NCBI RefSeq assembly: GCF_013364275.1 | Contig: NZ_CP054932.1 | Coordinates: 4,340,001 to 4,404,000, forward strand | Source of the DNA: Actinomadura sp. NAK00032 | GTDB lineage: Bacteria; Actinomycetota; Actinomycetes; Streptosporangiales; Streptosporangiaceae | Length of the DNA: 64,000 nucleotides | Reading direction: 5' to 3' | Shown: positions 39,889 to 47,579 of the stretch, piece by piece | How positions within the stretch are numbered: the stretch's first letter is position 1 | Layout: each line of letters begins with the position of its first letter | Translations under genes and position numbers: made by a program | The notes under the pieces: generated by a model | Databases searched by the model: none | Told to the model about the DNA's origin: nothing | The model's input: only the letters and a program-made list of their open reading frames with translations

Positions 39889-40895
39889 CGGGCGGGCGCC
39901 TCCTCCACGGTCGCCACGACCTCCACGGCGGCGGCGACCTCGTCGGCGGTGACGGTCGACAGGCAGGGGTGCCCGTCGACCGGGCATTCGCGGGCGCGGC
40001 TGTCCTTGCACGGCGCCTGCTGGTCGCCGAGCAGCGCCAGCGGCACCCCGAACGGCGCCCAGCGGGCGGCGGGCACGGTCGGCGCGAACAGCGACACGAC
40101 CGGCGTCCCGACGGCCGCCGCGAGATGCGCGGGGCCGGTGTTGCCGGCGACGACCGCGCACGCGCCCGCCAGCACCGACGCCAGCTCCGGCAGCGACGTG
40201 CGGCCGCCGAGGTCGAGGCCGTCCTCGCCGGCGGCGAGCGCGGTCAGCTCCTTCTCGTCGCCGTGGCCGGTGACGACCACCCGGCGGCCCGAGGCGCGCA
40301 GCAGCCGGACCGCCTCGGCGCAGCGCCCGGGCGGCCAGGCGCGCGCCGGCACGGACGTGCCGGGGTGCACCACCACGTAGCCGGGCCCGCCGGTGAGGTG
40401 GTCGGTGTCGGGCAGCGGCCCGCGGACCCGCAGCCGGGTGTCGGCCGGGGCCGGGAACCCGGCGTCCTCGGCGAGCGCCAGCATCCGCAGCGGCTCGGGG
40501 ACGTCGGTGTCGGGCCGGTGCCGCAGGTCCAGCAGCGATCCCGGGTAGTCCTCGCTGATGCCGCCGATCCAGGGCGTCCCGGCGAGCCGCAGCAGCAGCG
40601 CCAGCGGCAGCGGCGACTGGTGAAAGGAGGTGAGGACCAGCGCCCGGTCGAAGCCGCGCAGCTCCCGGACGATCCGGTCGATCGCCGCCCGCTTCACCGG
40701 CACCCGGTCGGGGTCGATCCAGGGGGCGCACCACTCGATGACGCGGTCGACGCCGGGCAGCAGGTCGGCGGCGGCGCGGCCGCGCGGGCCGCACAGCAGC
40801 ACGACCTCGTCGGCGCGGGCGGCGACCGCCCGCACCGCGGGCCCGGCGAGCAGCACGTCGCCGAGGTTGTCCTGGCGTGCCACGAGGACCCTCAT
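39885..40895 (-). CDS. Glycosyltransferase family 9 (heptosyltransferase-like), second copy
   Basis: 336 residues. VARQDNLGDVLLAGPAVRAVA at the N-terminus, VVVHPGTSVPARAWPP in the middle and AGNTGPAHLAAAVGTPVVSLFAPTVP toward the C-terminus are the GT9 landmarks. Several late cysteines (APCKDSRARECPVDGHPC) resemble the cysteine-bearing tail of heptosyltransferases. It probably adds a heptose. It shares only moderate similarity with the other GT9, so two different linkages are likely. ATG at 40895 overlaps the fusion gene stop. Confidence 0.87.
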   Translation of the reverse strand: MRVLVARQDNLGDVLLAGPAVRAVAARADEVVLLCGPRGRAAADLLPGVDRVIEWCAPWIDPDRVPVKRAAIDRIVRELRGFDRALVLTSFHQSPLPLALLLRLAGTPWIGGISEDYPGSLLDLRHRPDTDVPEPLRMLALAEDAGFPAPADTRLRVRGPLPDTDHLTGGPGYVVVHPGTSVPARAWPPGRCAEAVRLLRASGRRVVVTGHGDEKELTALAAGEDGLDLGGRTSLPELASVLAGACAVVAGNTGPAHLAAAVGTPVVSLFAPTVPAARWAPFGVPLALLGDQQAPCKDSRARECPVDGHPCLSTVTADEVAAAVEVVATVEEAPAR

Positions 40896-42406
40896 CGGCG
40901 CCGCCTTCCGCCGAGGACCAGTTCGACGGCGGCGTCCAGCGTCGGCGCCGTCTCCGGCGCCCGCGCGATCTCCGCCGGCCGGGTCCGCCCGGTCGGGACG
41001 AGGATGCCGCGCGCCCCCGCGGCCGCGGCGGCGGCGACGTCGCCGCCGACGTCGCCGATGACGGCGCAGTCGGACGGGAGCATCCCGAGCCGCTGCGCGG
41101 CGCGCTCGATCATGCCGGGCTCGGGCTTGCGGCACGCGCAGCCGTCGCCGTCGTCGTGCGGGCAGAACTCCCACACGTCGATCCGGCCGAGCAGCTCCTC
41201 GACGCGGGCGTTGACGCGCCGCACGTCCCCGGCGCCGATGAGCCCCTTGGCGACGCCGGACTGGTTGGAGACGACGCCGATCCGGACGCCGTGGTCGCGG
41301 AGCCGGTCGAGGGCGCGGCGGGCGCCCGGCATCGGCTCGACCCGCGCGGGGTCCCCGTTGTAGGGGACGTCCCGGATCAGGGTGTCGTCGCGGTCGAACA
41401 GCACGGCCCGGGGGCCGCCGCAGCTCCGCGCCCGCCGGTGGACGGCCAGCCCGCGGGCCCGGTGCCGGACCGCGGCGGGCGGGATGGCGGCGCTCGTGAC
41501 GAGCATCGTCGCGACCTCCCGGGGAGTCTTCGGGCCCGGCTTGATCCGCTCGTAGGCGAACCGCGCGGTCAGCGCGGCCCAGGCGCCGGCCGCCGCCGCG
41601 GCGACGGCCGCGCCGCGCCGGGAGCGGGCGGCGGGCAGCGCCGCGAGCGCGAGGAGCCCGGCGGCGGTGGTGAGCGCGTGCCGGGCGAGCAGGCCGCGGC
41701 CCTCGCCGGCGCGGGCGCGCCAGCCGGGCCCGTGCACCCGCCGCATCAGGACGTCGTCGGCGTTGCCGGCCTGCGCCCGCACCGACGCCCAGAACCCGGC
41801 GGGCCGGACGGGGTGGGCGACGCGCCGGTCGCCGAGGACGAGCCCGTGCCCGGCGTCCAGGGCGCGCAGCGCCAGGTCCGCGTCCTCGCGGTAGGCGCGG
41901 CGGAAGCGCTCGTCGAAGCCGCCCAGCTCGGCGAGGACGCCGCGCCGGTAGGCCATGTCGGCGGTGATCCAGTCGGCGCTCGCGAGCCCGGCGGTACCGC
42001 GCTCCCAGTCGGTCGGCGCTCGGCCGTCCGGCGCCGGGACGGCGACCCGGCCCTGCGACCCGCCGACCGAGGGCGGCAGGTCCGCGAGGTCGGCGGCCAG
42101 CCGGGCGGGCCAGTCCGGCGCGGGCACGACGTCGTCGTCCAGGAACGCCACCCACTCGGTCGCGGCGGCGCGCCAGCCGGCGTTGCGGGCGGCGGCGGGC
42201 CCGCGGCCGCCCGAGCGCAGCACCCGGACCGGCGGGCCGGGCGCGGCGGGCAGCGGCAGCGGCGCGCCGGGCGCGGGCCGGTCGTCCACGACGATGATCT
42301 CGTGCGGGCCCCGCTCCGGTCCGCCCTCCAGCGCGGCGAGCAGCGCCCGCAGCGTGCCGCGCAGGCTCTCCCGTCCGATGGTGGGGACGACGACGGTGTA
42401 GTCCAT
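40892..42406 (-). CDS. Fusion: family 2 glycosyltransferase + HAD-IIIA (GmhB-like) phosphatase
   Basis: 504 residues in two enzymes. Residues 1-235 are a GT-A glycosyltransferase with the metal site FLDDD (88-92) and the acceptor region REDADLALRAL. Residues 245-285 are hydrophobic. Residues 330-500 are a HAD-IIIA phosphatase: DRDDTL (nucleophile D338, acid D340), SNQSGVAKG, a Cys/His zinc loop CPHDDGDGCACRKPEPG (415-430) and IGDVGGD. This is the GmhB type that removes the 7-phosphate from heptose 1,7-bisphosphate, the step missing between the two HldE activities. Start overlaps the carbamoyltransferase stop (TGATG). Confidence 0.88.
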   Translation of the reverse strand: MDYTVVVPTIGRESLRGTLRALLAALEGGPERGPHEIIVVDDRPAPGAPLPLPAAPGPPVRVLRSGGRGPAAARNAGWRAAATEWVAFLDDDVVPAPDWPARLAADLADLPPSVGGSQGRVAVPAPDGRAPTDWERGTAGLASADWITADMAYRRGVLAELGGFDERFRRAYREDADLALRALDAGHGLVLGDRRVAHPVRPAGFWASVRAQAGNADDVLMRRVHGPGWRARAGEGRGLLARHALTTAAGLLALAALPAARSRRGAAVAAAAAGAWAALTARFAYERIKPGPKTPREVATMLVTSAAIPPAAVRHRARGLAVHRRARSCGGPRAVLFDRDDTLIRDVPYNGDPARVEPMPGARRALDRLRDHGVRIGVVSNQSGVAKGLIGAGDVRRVNARVEELLGRIDVWEFCPHDDGDGCACRKPEPGMIERAAQRLGMLPSDCAVIGDVGGDVAAAAAAGARGILVPTGRTRPAEIARAPETAPTLDAAVELVLGGRRRR

Positions 42407-44043
42407 CAAGCGCGCACCTCCCGGCGGCGCACCGTGAAGGGCCCGATGGCGAGCAGGTCGACCGGCGCGGAGCCGAAGCACTCCAGCGCGTCGCGCGGGT
42501 CGTCGACCATCGGGCGCCCGGCGGTGTTGAGGCTGGTGTTGACGAGCACGGGCAGCCCGGTCCGGCGGCGGAACTCCGCGAGGAGGCGCGCCACGAGCGG
42601 CTCGTCGCCGGCCGCGACCGTCTGGACGCGGGCGGTGCCGTCCACGTGCACGACCGCGGGGATCCGCTCCCGCCACCGCGGCCGGACGTCGTGGACGAAC
42701 AGCATGTACGGGCTCGGGAGCGGGCCCTCGAAGATGTCGGGGGCGTCCTCCAGCGCGACCATCGGGGCGATCGGCCGGAACTGCTCGCGGCCCTTCACGT
42801 CGTTGAGCCGCTCGACGTTCCCGGCGTGGCCGGGGTGGGCGAGCAGCGACCGGTGCCCGAGCGCGCGCGGCCCGAACTCCGAGCGGCCCTGGAACCACGC
42901 GACGATCTCGTTGCGGGCGAGGGCCTCGGCGACCGCGGCGGCCAGGTCGTCCGGCCGCTCGTAGGGGATCTTCGCGGTGTCGAGCCGCGCGGCGATCTCC
43001 CGGTCGGTCCACTGCCGCCCGAGGTCCGCGCCGGGCATGCCGGTGAGCGGGTCGCCGCCGCCCTGCGCCACGTGCAGCGCGGCGCCGAGCGCGGTGCCGG
43101 CGTCGCCCGCCGCGGGCTGCACCCAGAGGTCGTCGTAGGGGCCGGCGCCCGCCAGCCGGGAGTTGGCGACGCAGTTGAGGGCGACGCCGCCGGCGAGCAT
43201 CAGCCGCCGGGATCCCGTCTCGCCGTGCAGCCACGCCGCGAGGTCGAGCAGCACCTCCTCGAGGCGGGCCTGGACGCTCGCGGCGAGGTCGGCGTGGTCG
43301 CGGGTCCACTCGCCGCCGGCCTTGCGGGCCTTGGCGAGCGAGCCCCAGTCGATCGCGGCGGCCGCGAAGCCGCCGTCGCCGGTCGCGCGGACGTGCTCGC
43401 GCAGCTCGTCCAGGAAGCGCGGCTCGCCGTAGGACGCCAGCGCCATGACCTTGTACTCGTCGCTGGAGCGCAGGAAGCCGAGGTGCTCGGTGAGGTCCTC
43501 GTACATCAGGCCGAGCGAGTGGGGGAGCCGCTGCGCGTGCAGCGCCGTCAGCACGCCGTCCCGGTAGGTGCCGGCCAGGTGCGAGTGCGACTCGCCCCGG
43601 CCGTCCAGGACCAGCACGTCGCCGTCGCCGGGCGCCGGCGCGGCGAGCGCGGCGGACGCGGCGTGCGCGACGTGGTGGGGGACGTACCGGACGATCCCCG
43701 GGTCGAGGCCGGGCAGCGCCGTCGCGAGGAAGTTCGGGGCGCGCCGCGCGTACAGGGTGCGCAGCCGCTCCCACTGCTCGTCGTGCCCGCCGAGGCCGGG
43801 TTCGACCAGGGCCGGGTCGTAGGAGTAGGCGACGGCGTCGAGGTCGCCGGGTTCCAGCCCGGCCTCCGCCAGGCACCAGCGGGCGGCCTGCTCCGGCAGC
43901 TCCCAGCCGGAGAACGGCACGGGCCGCTTCCCGTGCTTGCGGCGGCTGAAGCGTTCCTCCTCCGCCGCCGCGACGATCCTGCCGTCCGCCACCAGCGCGG
44001 CGGCCGGGTCATGGAAGATCGCGTTGATTCCGAGCACGCGCAT
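42406..44043 (-). CDS. NodU/CmcH-type carbamoyltransferase
   Basis: 545 residues. The N-terminal Kae1-like domain begins RVLGINAIFHDPAAAL and has the metal-binding VPHHVAHAASAA; the C-terminal YrdC-like domain has FGPRALGHRSLLA and NTSLNTAGRPMV. The family transfers a carbamoyl group from carbamoyl phosphate (through carbamoyl-AMP) to hydroxyls of sugars or antibiotics, as in Nod factor, cephamycin and tobramycin. Here the target is probably the heptose-containing product. First gene of the ten-gene operon; the ATG at 44043 has only a weak ribosome site, so the exact start is uncertain. Confidence 0.9.
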   Translation of the reverse strand: MRVLGINAIFHDPAAALVADGRIVAAAEEERFSRRKHGKRPVPFSGWELPEQAARWCLAEAGLEPGDLDAVAYSYDPALVEPGLGGHDEQWERLRTLYARRAPNFLATALPGLDPGIVRYVPHHVAHAASAALAAPAPGDGDVLVLDGRGESHSHLAGTYRDGVLTALHAQRLPHSLGLMYEDLTEHLGFLRSSDEYKVMALASYGEPRFLDELREHVRATGDGGFAAAAIDWGSLAKARKAGGEWTRDHADLAASVQARLEEVLLDLAAWLHGETGSRRLMLAGGVALNCVANSRLAGAGPYDDLWVQPAAGDAGTALGAALHVAQGGGDPLTGMPGADLGRQWTDREIAARLDTAKIPYERPDDLAAAVAEALARNEIVAWFQGRSEFGPRALGHRSLLAHPGHAGNVERLNDVKGREQFRPIAPMVALEDAPDIFEGPLPSPYMLFVHDVRPRWRERIPAVVHVDGTARVQTVAAGDEPLVARLLAEFRRRTGLPVLVNTSLNTAGRPMVDDPRDALECFGSAPVDLLAIGPFTVRRREVRA

Positions 44044-44288
44044 ATGAGCCCCGTTTCGGCGCATCATTCGGTGAGGTGCCGATGACGTCGTCATAGACAT
44101 CGGCTCTGGGCGGTCGCTCGGCGTCATCGCCGGAGAGCGAATCCCCTATAGGTGATTCGACATAGCCCATAACGGTGGACCTAAACCCTGAAGTCAGAAA
44201 AGTCGCTGGTAGTCGAAGTGCGAGCTAGATGCCCATCCGTGCAGATAGAGGGCACATAGAGGGGGAGAGGCCGGGTACTGGCCGGTTC
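44044..44288. promoter_or_regulatory. Divergent control region of the glycan locus with two dyads
   Basis: 245 bases, clearly richer in A+T than their surroundings, between the minus-strand operon and the plus-strand GT2 pair. GCCGATG (44078-44084) pairs with CATCGGC (44098-44104) and encloses the palindrome ATGACG-T-CGTCAT (44082-44094). A second near-perfect palindrome, GAATCCCCTATAGGTGATTC (44139-44158, 18 of 20 symmetric), lies further out. No regulator gene is adjacent. Probably contains both promoters. Confidence 0.55.
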
Positions 44289-45176
44289 ATGCGTTTCACT
44301 GTCGTCGTCATCACCCGGGACCGGCGGCAGTCGCTGCTCGCCATGCTCGCGCGCACGCGGAAGATCACCGAGAACGCGCCGGTCATCGTGGTCGACAACG
44401 CCTCGCGGGACGGAACGGCCGAGGCCGTCGCGGCGCGATTCCCGCACATCGAGCTCATCCGGGCACCGGGCAATCTCGGCGCCGTCGGACGCAACCTCGC
44501 GGCCGACCACGTCCGCACCCCCTACATCGCGTTCGCCGACGACGACACCTGGTGGGACCCCGGCGCGCCGTCCCGCGCCGCGGACCTGCTCGACGCGCAC
44601 CCGCGGCTCGCCGTCGTCACCGGGCGGATCCTGGTGGAGCCCGGCGGGCGCGAGGACCCGATCGTGCCCGAGCTGCGGCACTCGCCCGTCCCCGGGCCGG
44701 CGTGGCTGCCCGGGCCCGCCCTCGGCTCGTTCCTGGCCGGCGCCTCCATGCTGCGGACGGAGGCGTTCCGGGAGGCCGGCGGGTTCTCCGCGCGGCTGTG
44801 GCTCGGCGGCGAGGAGGAACTGCTCAGCGCCGACCTCATGGCGCTCGGCTGGCACCTGTGCTACGCCGAGGACGTCGTCGTCCACCACGCGCCGTCCCCG
44901 CTCCGCGAGCCGCATCTGCGGCGCCGGCACGGCATCCGCAACACTCTGTGGTTCACCTGGCTGCGCCGGCCGCTCCCGGCGGCCGCCCGCCGCACCGCCC
45001 GGCTGCTGCGCACGCTGCCCCGCGACCGCGTCACCGCCCGGGCGCTCGCCGAGGCCGCCGCCGGGCTCGGCTGGGTGGCCCGCGAGCGCCGCACGCTGCC
45101 GCCGGACGTCGAGGAGCGGCTGCGCAGCCTGGAGACGTCCCAGCGCGAGTCCGCGGCCCGCCGCTACGTGAGCTGA
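44289..45176 (+). CDS. Family 2 glycosyltransferase
   Basis: 295 residues. It starts RFTVVVITRDRRQSLL, has VDNASRDGTAE and the metal-binding FADDDTWW (about 77-84), then the acceptor-side GGEEELLSADLMALGW. GT-A inverting transferase; sugar unknown. The downstream gene is a paralogue of the same length class. The start is uncertain: the ATG at 44289 begins the first strand but lacks a good ribosome site, and an in-frame ATG at 44229 would add 20 residues. Divergent from the carbamoyltransferase operon. Confidence 0.83.
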   Translation: MRFTVVVITRDRRQSLLAMLARTRKITENAPVIVVDNASRDGTAEAVAARFPHIELIRAPGNLGAVGRNLAADHVRTPYIAFADDDTWWDPGAPSRAADLLDAHPRLAVVTGRILVEPGGREDPIVPELRHSPVPGPAWLPGPALGSFLAGASMLRTEAFREAGGFSARLWLGGEEELLSADLMALGWHLCYAEDVVVHHAPSPLREPHLRRRHGIRNTLWFTWLRRPLPAAARRTARLLRTLPRDRVTARALAEAAAGLGWVARERRTLPPDVEERLRSLETSQRESAARRYVS

Positions 45177-45193
45177 GCCGCTACGTGAGCCGA
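45160..45193 (+). repeat. 17-base tandem duplication across the GT2 stop codon
   Basis: GCCGCTACGTGAGCTGA (45160-45176, ending with the stop) is followed directly by GCCGCTACGTGAGCCGA (45177-45193), one mismatch, which destroys the second stop. The copy provides the spacer before the next gene's ribosome site. Confidence 0.75.
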
Positions 45194-45204
45194 AGGGAGC
45201 ACCC

Positions 45205-46032
45205 ATGCCCGATGTCACGGTCGTCGTGGCGACCCGCGACCGCGCCCCCGAGCTGCGCCGCAGCCTCCGCCACCACACGGCCCCGGTGATCGTGGCCGAC
45301 AACGCCTCCGCCGACGGCACCGCCGCCGTCGCCCGGGAGGCCGGCGCCACCGTGCTGCGGCTGCCCCGCAACCGGGGCGCCGCCGCCCGCAACGCCGGCG
45401 CCGAGCGCGCCGGCACCCGCTACGTCGCCTTCGCCGACGACGACTCCTGGTGGGCGCCGGGCGCGCTGGAGCGGGCCGTGGAGATCCTCGACGCGCACCC
45501 GCGCACGGCGCTGCTGGCCGCCCGCGTCCTGGTCGGGCCGCAGGAGCGGCTCGAACCCGTCTCCGCGCAGATGGCCGAGGCGCCGCTCGGGCGGCCGCAG
45601 GGGCTGCCGGGGCCGGCCGTCCTCGGGTTCCTCGCCTGCTCGGCGGTCGTGCGCCGGGACGCGTTCCTCGACGCCGGCGGCTTCTCCGACGTGCTGCACT
45701 TCGCGGGGGAGGAGGAGCTGCTCGCGCTCGACCTCGCCGCCGCCGGGTGGGGCCTCGCCTACGTGCCCGAGCTCGTCGTGCACCACCACCCGTCCCGGTC
45801 GGGCCGCGACCCGGCGGCGCGGCGCCGCCGGGAGGTCCGCAACCGGCTGCTCACCGCGTGGCTGCGCCGCCCGCTGCCCACGGTCGCCCGGACGGCCGCG
45901 TCGGCGCTGGCCAGCCGGGACGGGCGGGCCGGGCTCGCCGCGGCGTGCCGCGTGCTGCCCTCCGTCGCCCGCGCCCGGCGGCCCGTGCCGCCCGCCGTCG
46001 AGGCCGACCGGGCGCGGCTCGCCGGGTACTGA
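45205..46032 (+). CDS. Family 2 glycosyltransferase, paralogue of the preceding gene
   Basis: 275 residues with the same plan: DVTVVVATRDRAPEL, ADNASADGTA, FADDDSWW and GEEELLALDLAAAGW. The shared WW after the metal-binding aspartates and the matching C-terminal RNRLLTAWLRRPLP segment indicate a tandem duplication of one ancestral gene. GAAGGGAG precedes the ATG at 45205. Likely co-transcribed with the upstream GT2 and working in the same glycan pathway as the divergent operon. Convergent with the MFS gene, four bases apart. Confidence 0.85.
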   Translation: MPDVTVVVATRDRAPELRRSLRHHTAPVIVADNASADGTAAVAREAGATVLRLPRNRGAAARNAGAERAGTRYVAFADDDSWWAPGALERAVEILDAHPRTALLAARVLVGPQERLEPVSAQMAEAPLGRPQGLPGPAVLGFLACSAVVRRDAFLDAGGFSDVLHFAGEEELLALDLAAAGWGLAYVPELVVHHHPSRSGRDPAARRRREVRNRLLTAWLRRPLPTVARTAASALASRDGRAGLAAACRVLPSVARARRPVPPAVEADRARLAGY

Positions 46033-46036
46033 GCGG

Positions 46037-47476
46037 TCAGCCGCGCGCGGCGGTCCGGGCGCGGGCCAGCGACAGCGCGCACACGGCGCCCGCCAGGGTC
46101 GCGGCGGCCAGCGCCCACCCGGTGCCGTACTCGGCGTGCCGGGTGGAGCCGCTCGACTCCGCCAGGCCGAGGAACAGCGTGCCGGCGGTGGCGATGCCGA
46201 TCACCTGGGCCAGCTGCATCAGGGTGAGCAGCAGCCCGCTGGCGTCGGCGGCGTCCTCGGCCGGGACGTGCTGGAGCGCGGTCGTCATGATGATCGGCAT
46301 CACCCCGAGGCCGAACCCGATGACGACGGTGAGCGCCTCGTAGCCCGCGCCGCCGCCGGCCAGCGGGCCGACGCACAGGTAGCCCGCCGCCGCGACCGCG
46401 AACCCGGCCGGGATGACCCGCCGGTGCCAGCGCGCCGGCAGCCGCTGCCAGTTCAGCCCGACCAGCGCGAACGCCGTCACGCACGGCACGAACGCCAGGC
46501 CCGACTCCAGCGGCGACATCCGCAGGTCGCCCTGCAGGTGCAGGGTGGTGGTGAACAGGAACGCCCCCCAGCTGCCCGGCCCGAACATGATCGCCACGCA
46601 GGCCGGCACGAGCAGCGGCGCGCGCAGCACCCGCGCCGGGATCAGCGGCCGGCCCCCGGCCGCGCCCGTGCGGCGCTCGACCGCGACGAACGCGGCCAGC
46701 AGCACCGGGCTCGCGGCCAGCGACGCCCAGCCCCACACCGGCCAGCCCAGCTCGTGCCCCATGATCAGCGGGACGACGAACAGCAGCACGGCGGCGGCGA
46801 GGGTCACCAGCCCCGGCAGGTCCAGCTGCCCGCGCGCCGCCGCGCCGGCCGGGCGCGGCTCGTCGCGGGGCAGCACGCGCGGCCCGGCGAGCAGCAGCGC
46901 CGCCCCGATCGGCACGTTGACCAGGAAGACGCCCCGCCAGCCGGTGCCGAACAGGTCGGCGCTGACCAGCAGGCCCCCGGCCGCCTGCCCGACCACGACG
47001 CCGCCGGCGATGACGGCCGAGTAGTAGCCGAGCGCGCGGGCCCGCGCCGCACCGCTGAAGTTCTGCTGGATCATCGACATCACCTGCGGCGTCAGCAGCG
47101 CGGCGGTGGCGCCCTGCAGGAACCGGAACGCCACGAGCCACCCGGTGGTCGGCGCCAGCCCGCACGCCAGGGACGCGGCCGTGAACCCGGCGAGGCCGAG
47201 CTGGAACATGCGGCGGTGGCCGCCGAGCGCGCCGAGCCGCGCGCCGGTGATGAGGAGCACGGCGTAGGAGACGATGAAGCCGGCGACGACGAGCTGCAGC
47301 CCCGCCCCGGAGGCGTGCAGCTCCGTGCGCATCGTCGGGAGCGCGACGTTGACGATGCTCGCGTCGAGGATGCCCATGAACTGGCCGAGCAGGATGACGG
47401 CGAGCAGCGCGCCGCCGGATCCGGTCCGCGACCCCCGTTCGGGAACAACTCCCCGCAGATCGGTTGTCTGTGTCAT
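46037..47476 (-). CDS. MFS drug-type exporter (DHA2, 14-TM)
   Basis: 479 residues, about 14 membrane helices. LGQFMGILDASIVNVALPTM in helix 1 is the DHA2 hallmark (Asp in the membrane), and the motif-C-like GGVVVGQAAGGLLV marks an antiporter. It would export a drug or metabolite in exchange for protons. The gene is divergent from an MmyB-type regulator with a 103-base shared region containing a TGTC...GACA imperfect palindrome, so it is probably controlled by that regulator. Confidence 0.9.
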   Translation of the reverse strand: MTQTTDLRGVVPERGSRTGSGGALLAVILLGQFMGILDASIVNVALPTMRTELHASGAGLQLVVAGFIVSYAVLLITGARLGALGGHRRMFQLGLAGFTAASLACGLAPTTGWLVAFRFLQGATAALLTPQVMSMIQQNFSGAARARALGYYSAVIAGGVVVGQAAGGLLVSADLFGTGWRGVFLVNVPIGAALLLAGPRVLPRDEPRPAGAAARGQLDLPGLVTLAAAVLLFVVPLIMGHELGWPVWGWASLAASPVLLAAFVAVERRTGAAGGRPLIPARVLRAPLLVPACVAIMFGPGSWGAFLFTTTLHLQGDLRMSPLESGLAFVPCVTAFALVGLNWQRLPARWHRRVIPAGFAVAAAGYLCVGPLAGGGAGYEALTVVIGFGLGVMPIIMTTALQHVPAEDAADASGLLLTLMQLAQVIGIATAGTLFLGLAESSGSTRHAEYGTGWALAAATLAGAVCALSLARARTAARG

Positions 47477-47518
47477 GTGTACGAGCGTGGGCCCGCGCCG
47501 GTACCGGTAACGAGAGCC

Positions 47519-47538
47519 TGTCGATACTGGTACTGACA
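47519..47538. promoter_or_regulatory. Imperfect palindrome between MFS and MmyB-type genes
   Basis: TGTCGATACTGGTACTGACA, 14 of 20 positions symmetric with perfect TGTC/GACA ends. It lies 43 bases before the exporter start and 42 before the regulator. A plausible operator for the divergent HTH protein. Confidence 0.35.
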
Positions 47539-47579
47539 GCACCTGGAACGGCGCGCGCGCCGGAGGCAGTCTGGGGGAC

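Noticed and set aside
40892..42406. GT2-HAD fusion as a frameshift artefact of two genes
   Set aside because: The two domains are joined in one continuous frame by about 95 residues with no internal stop and no start signal ahead of the HAD part.
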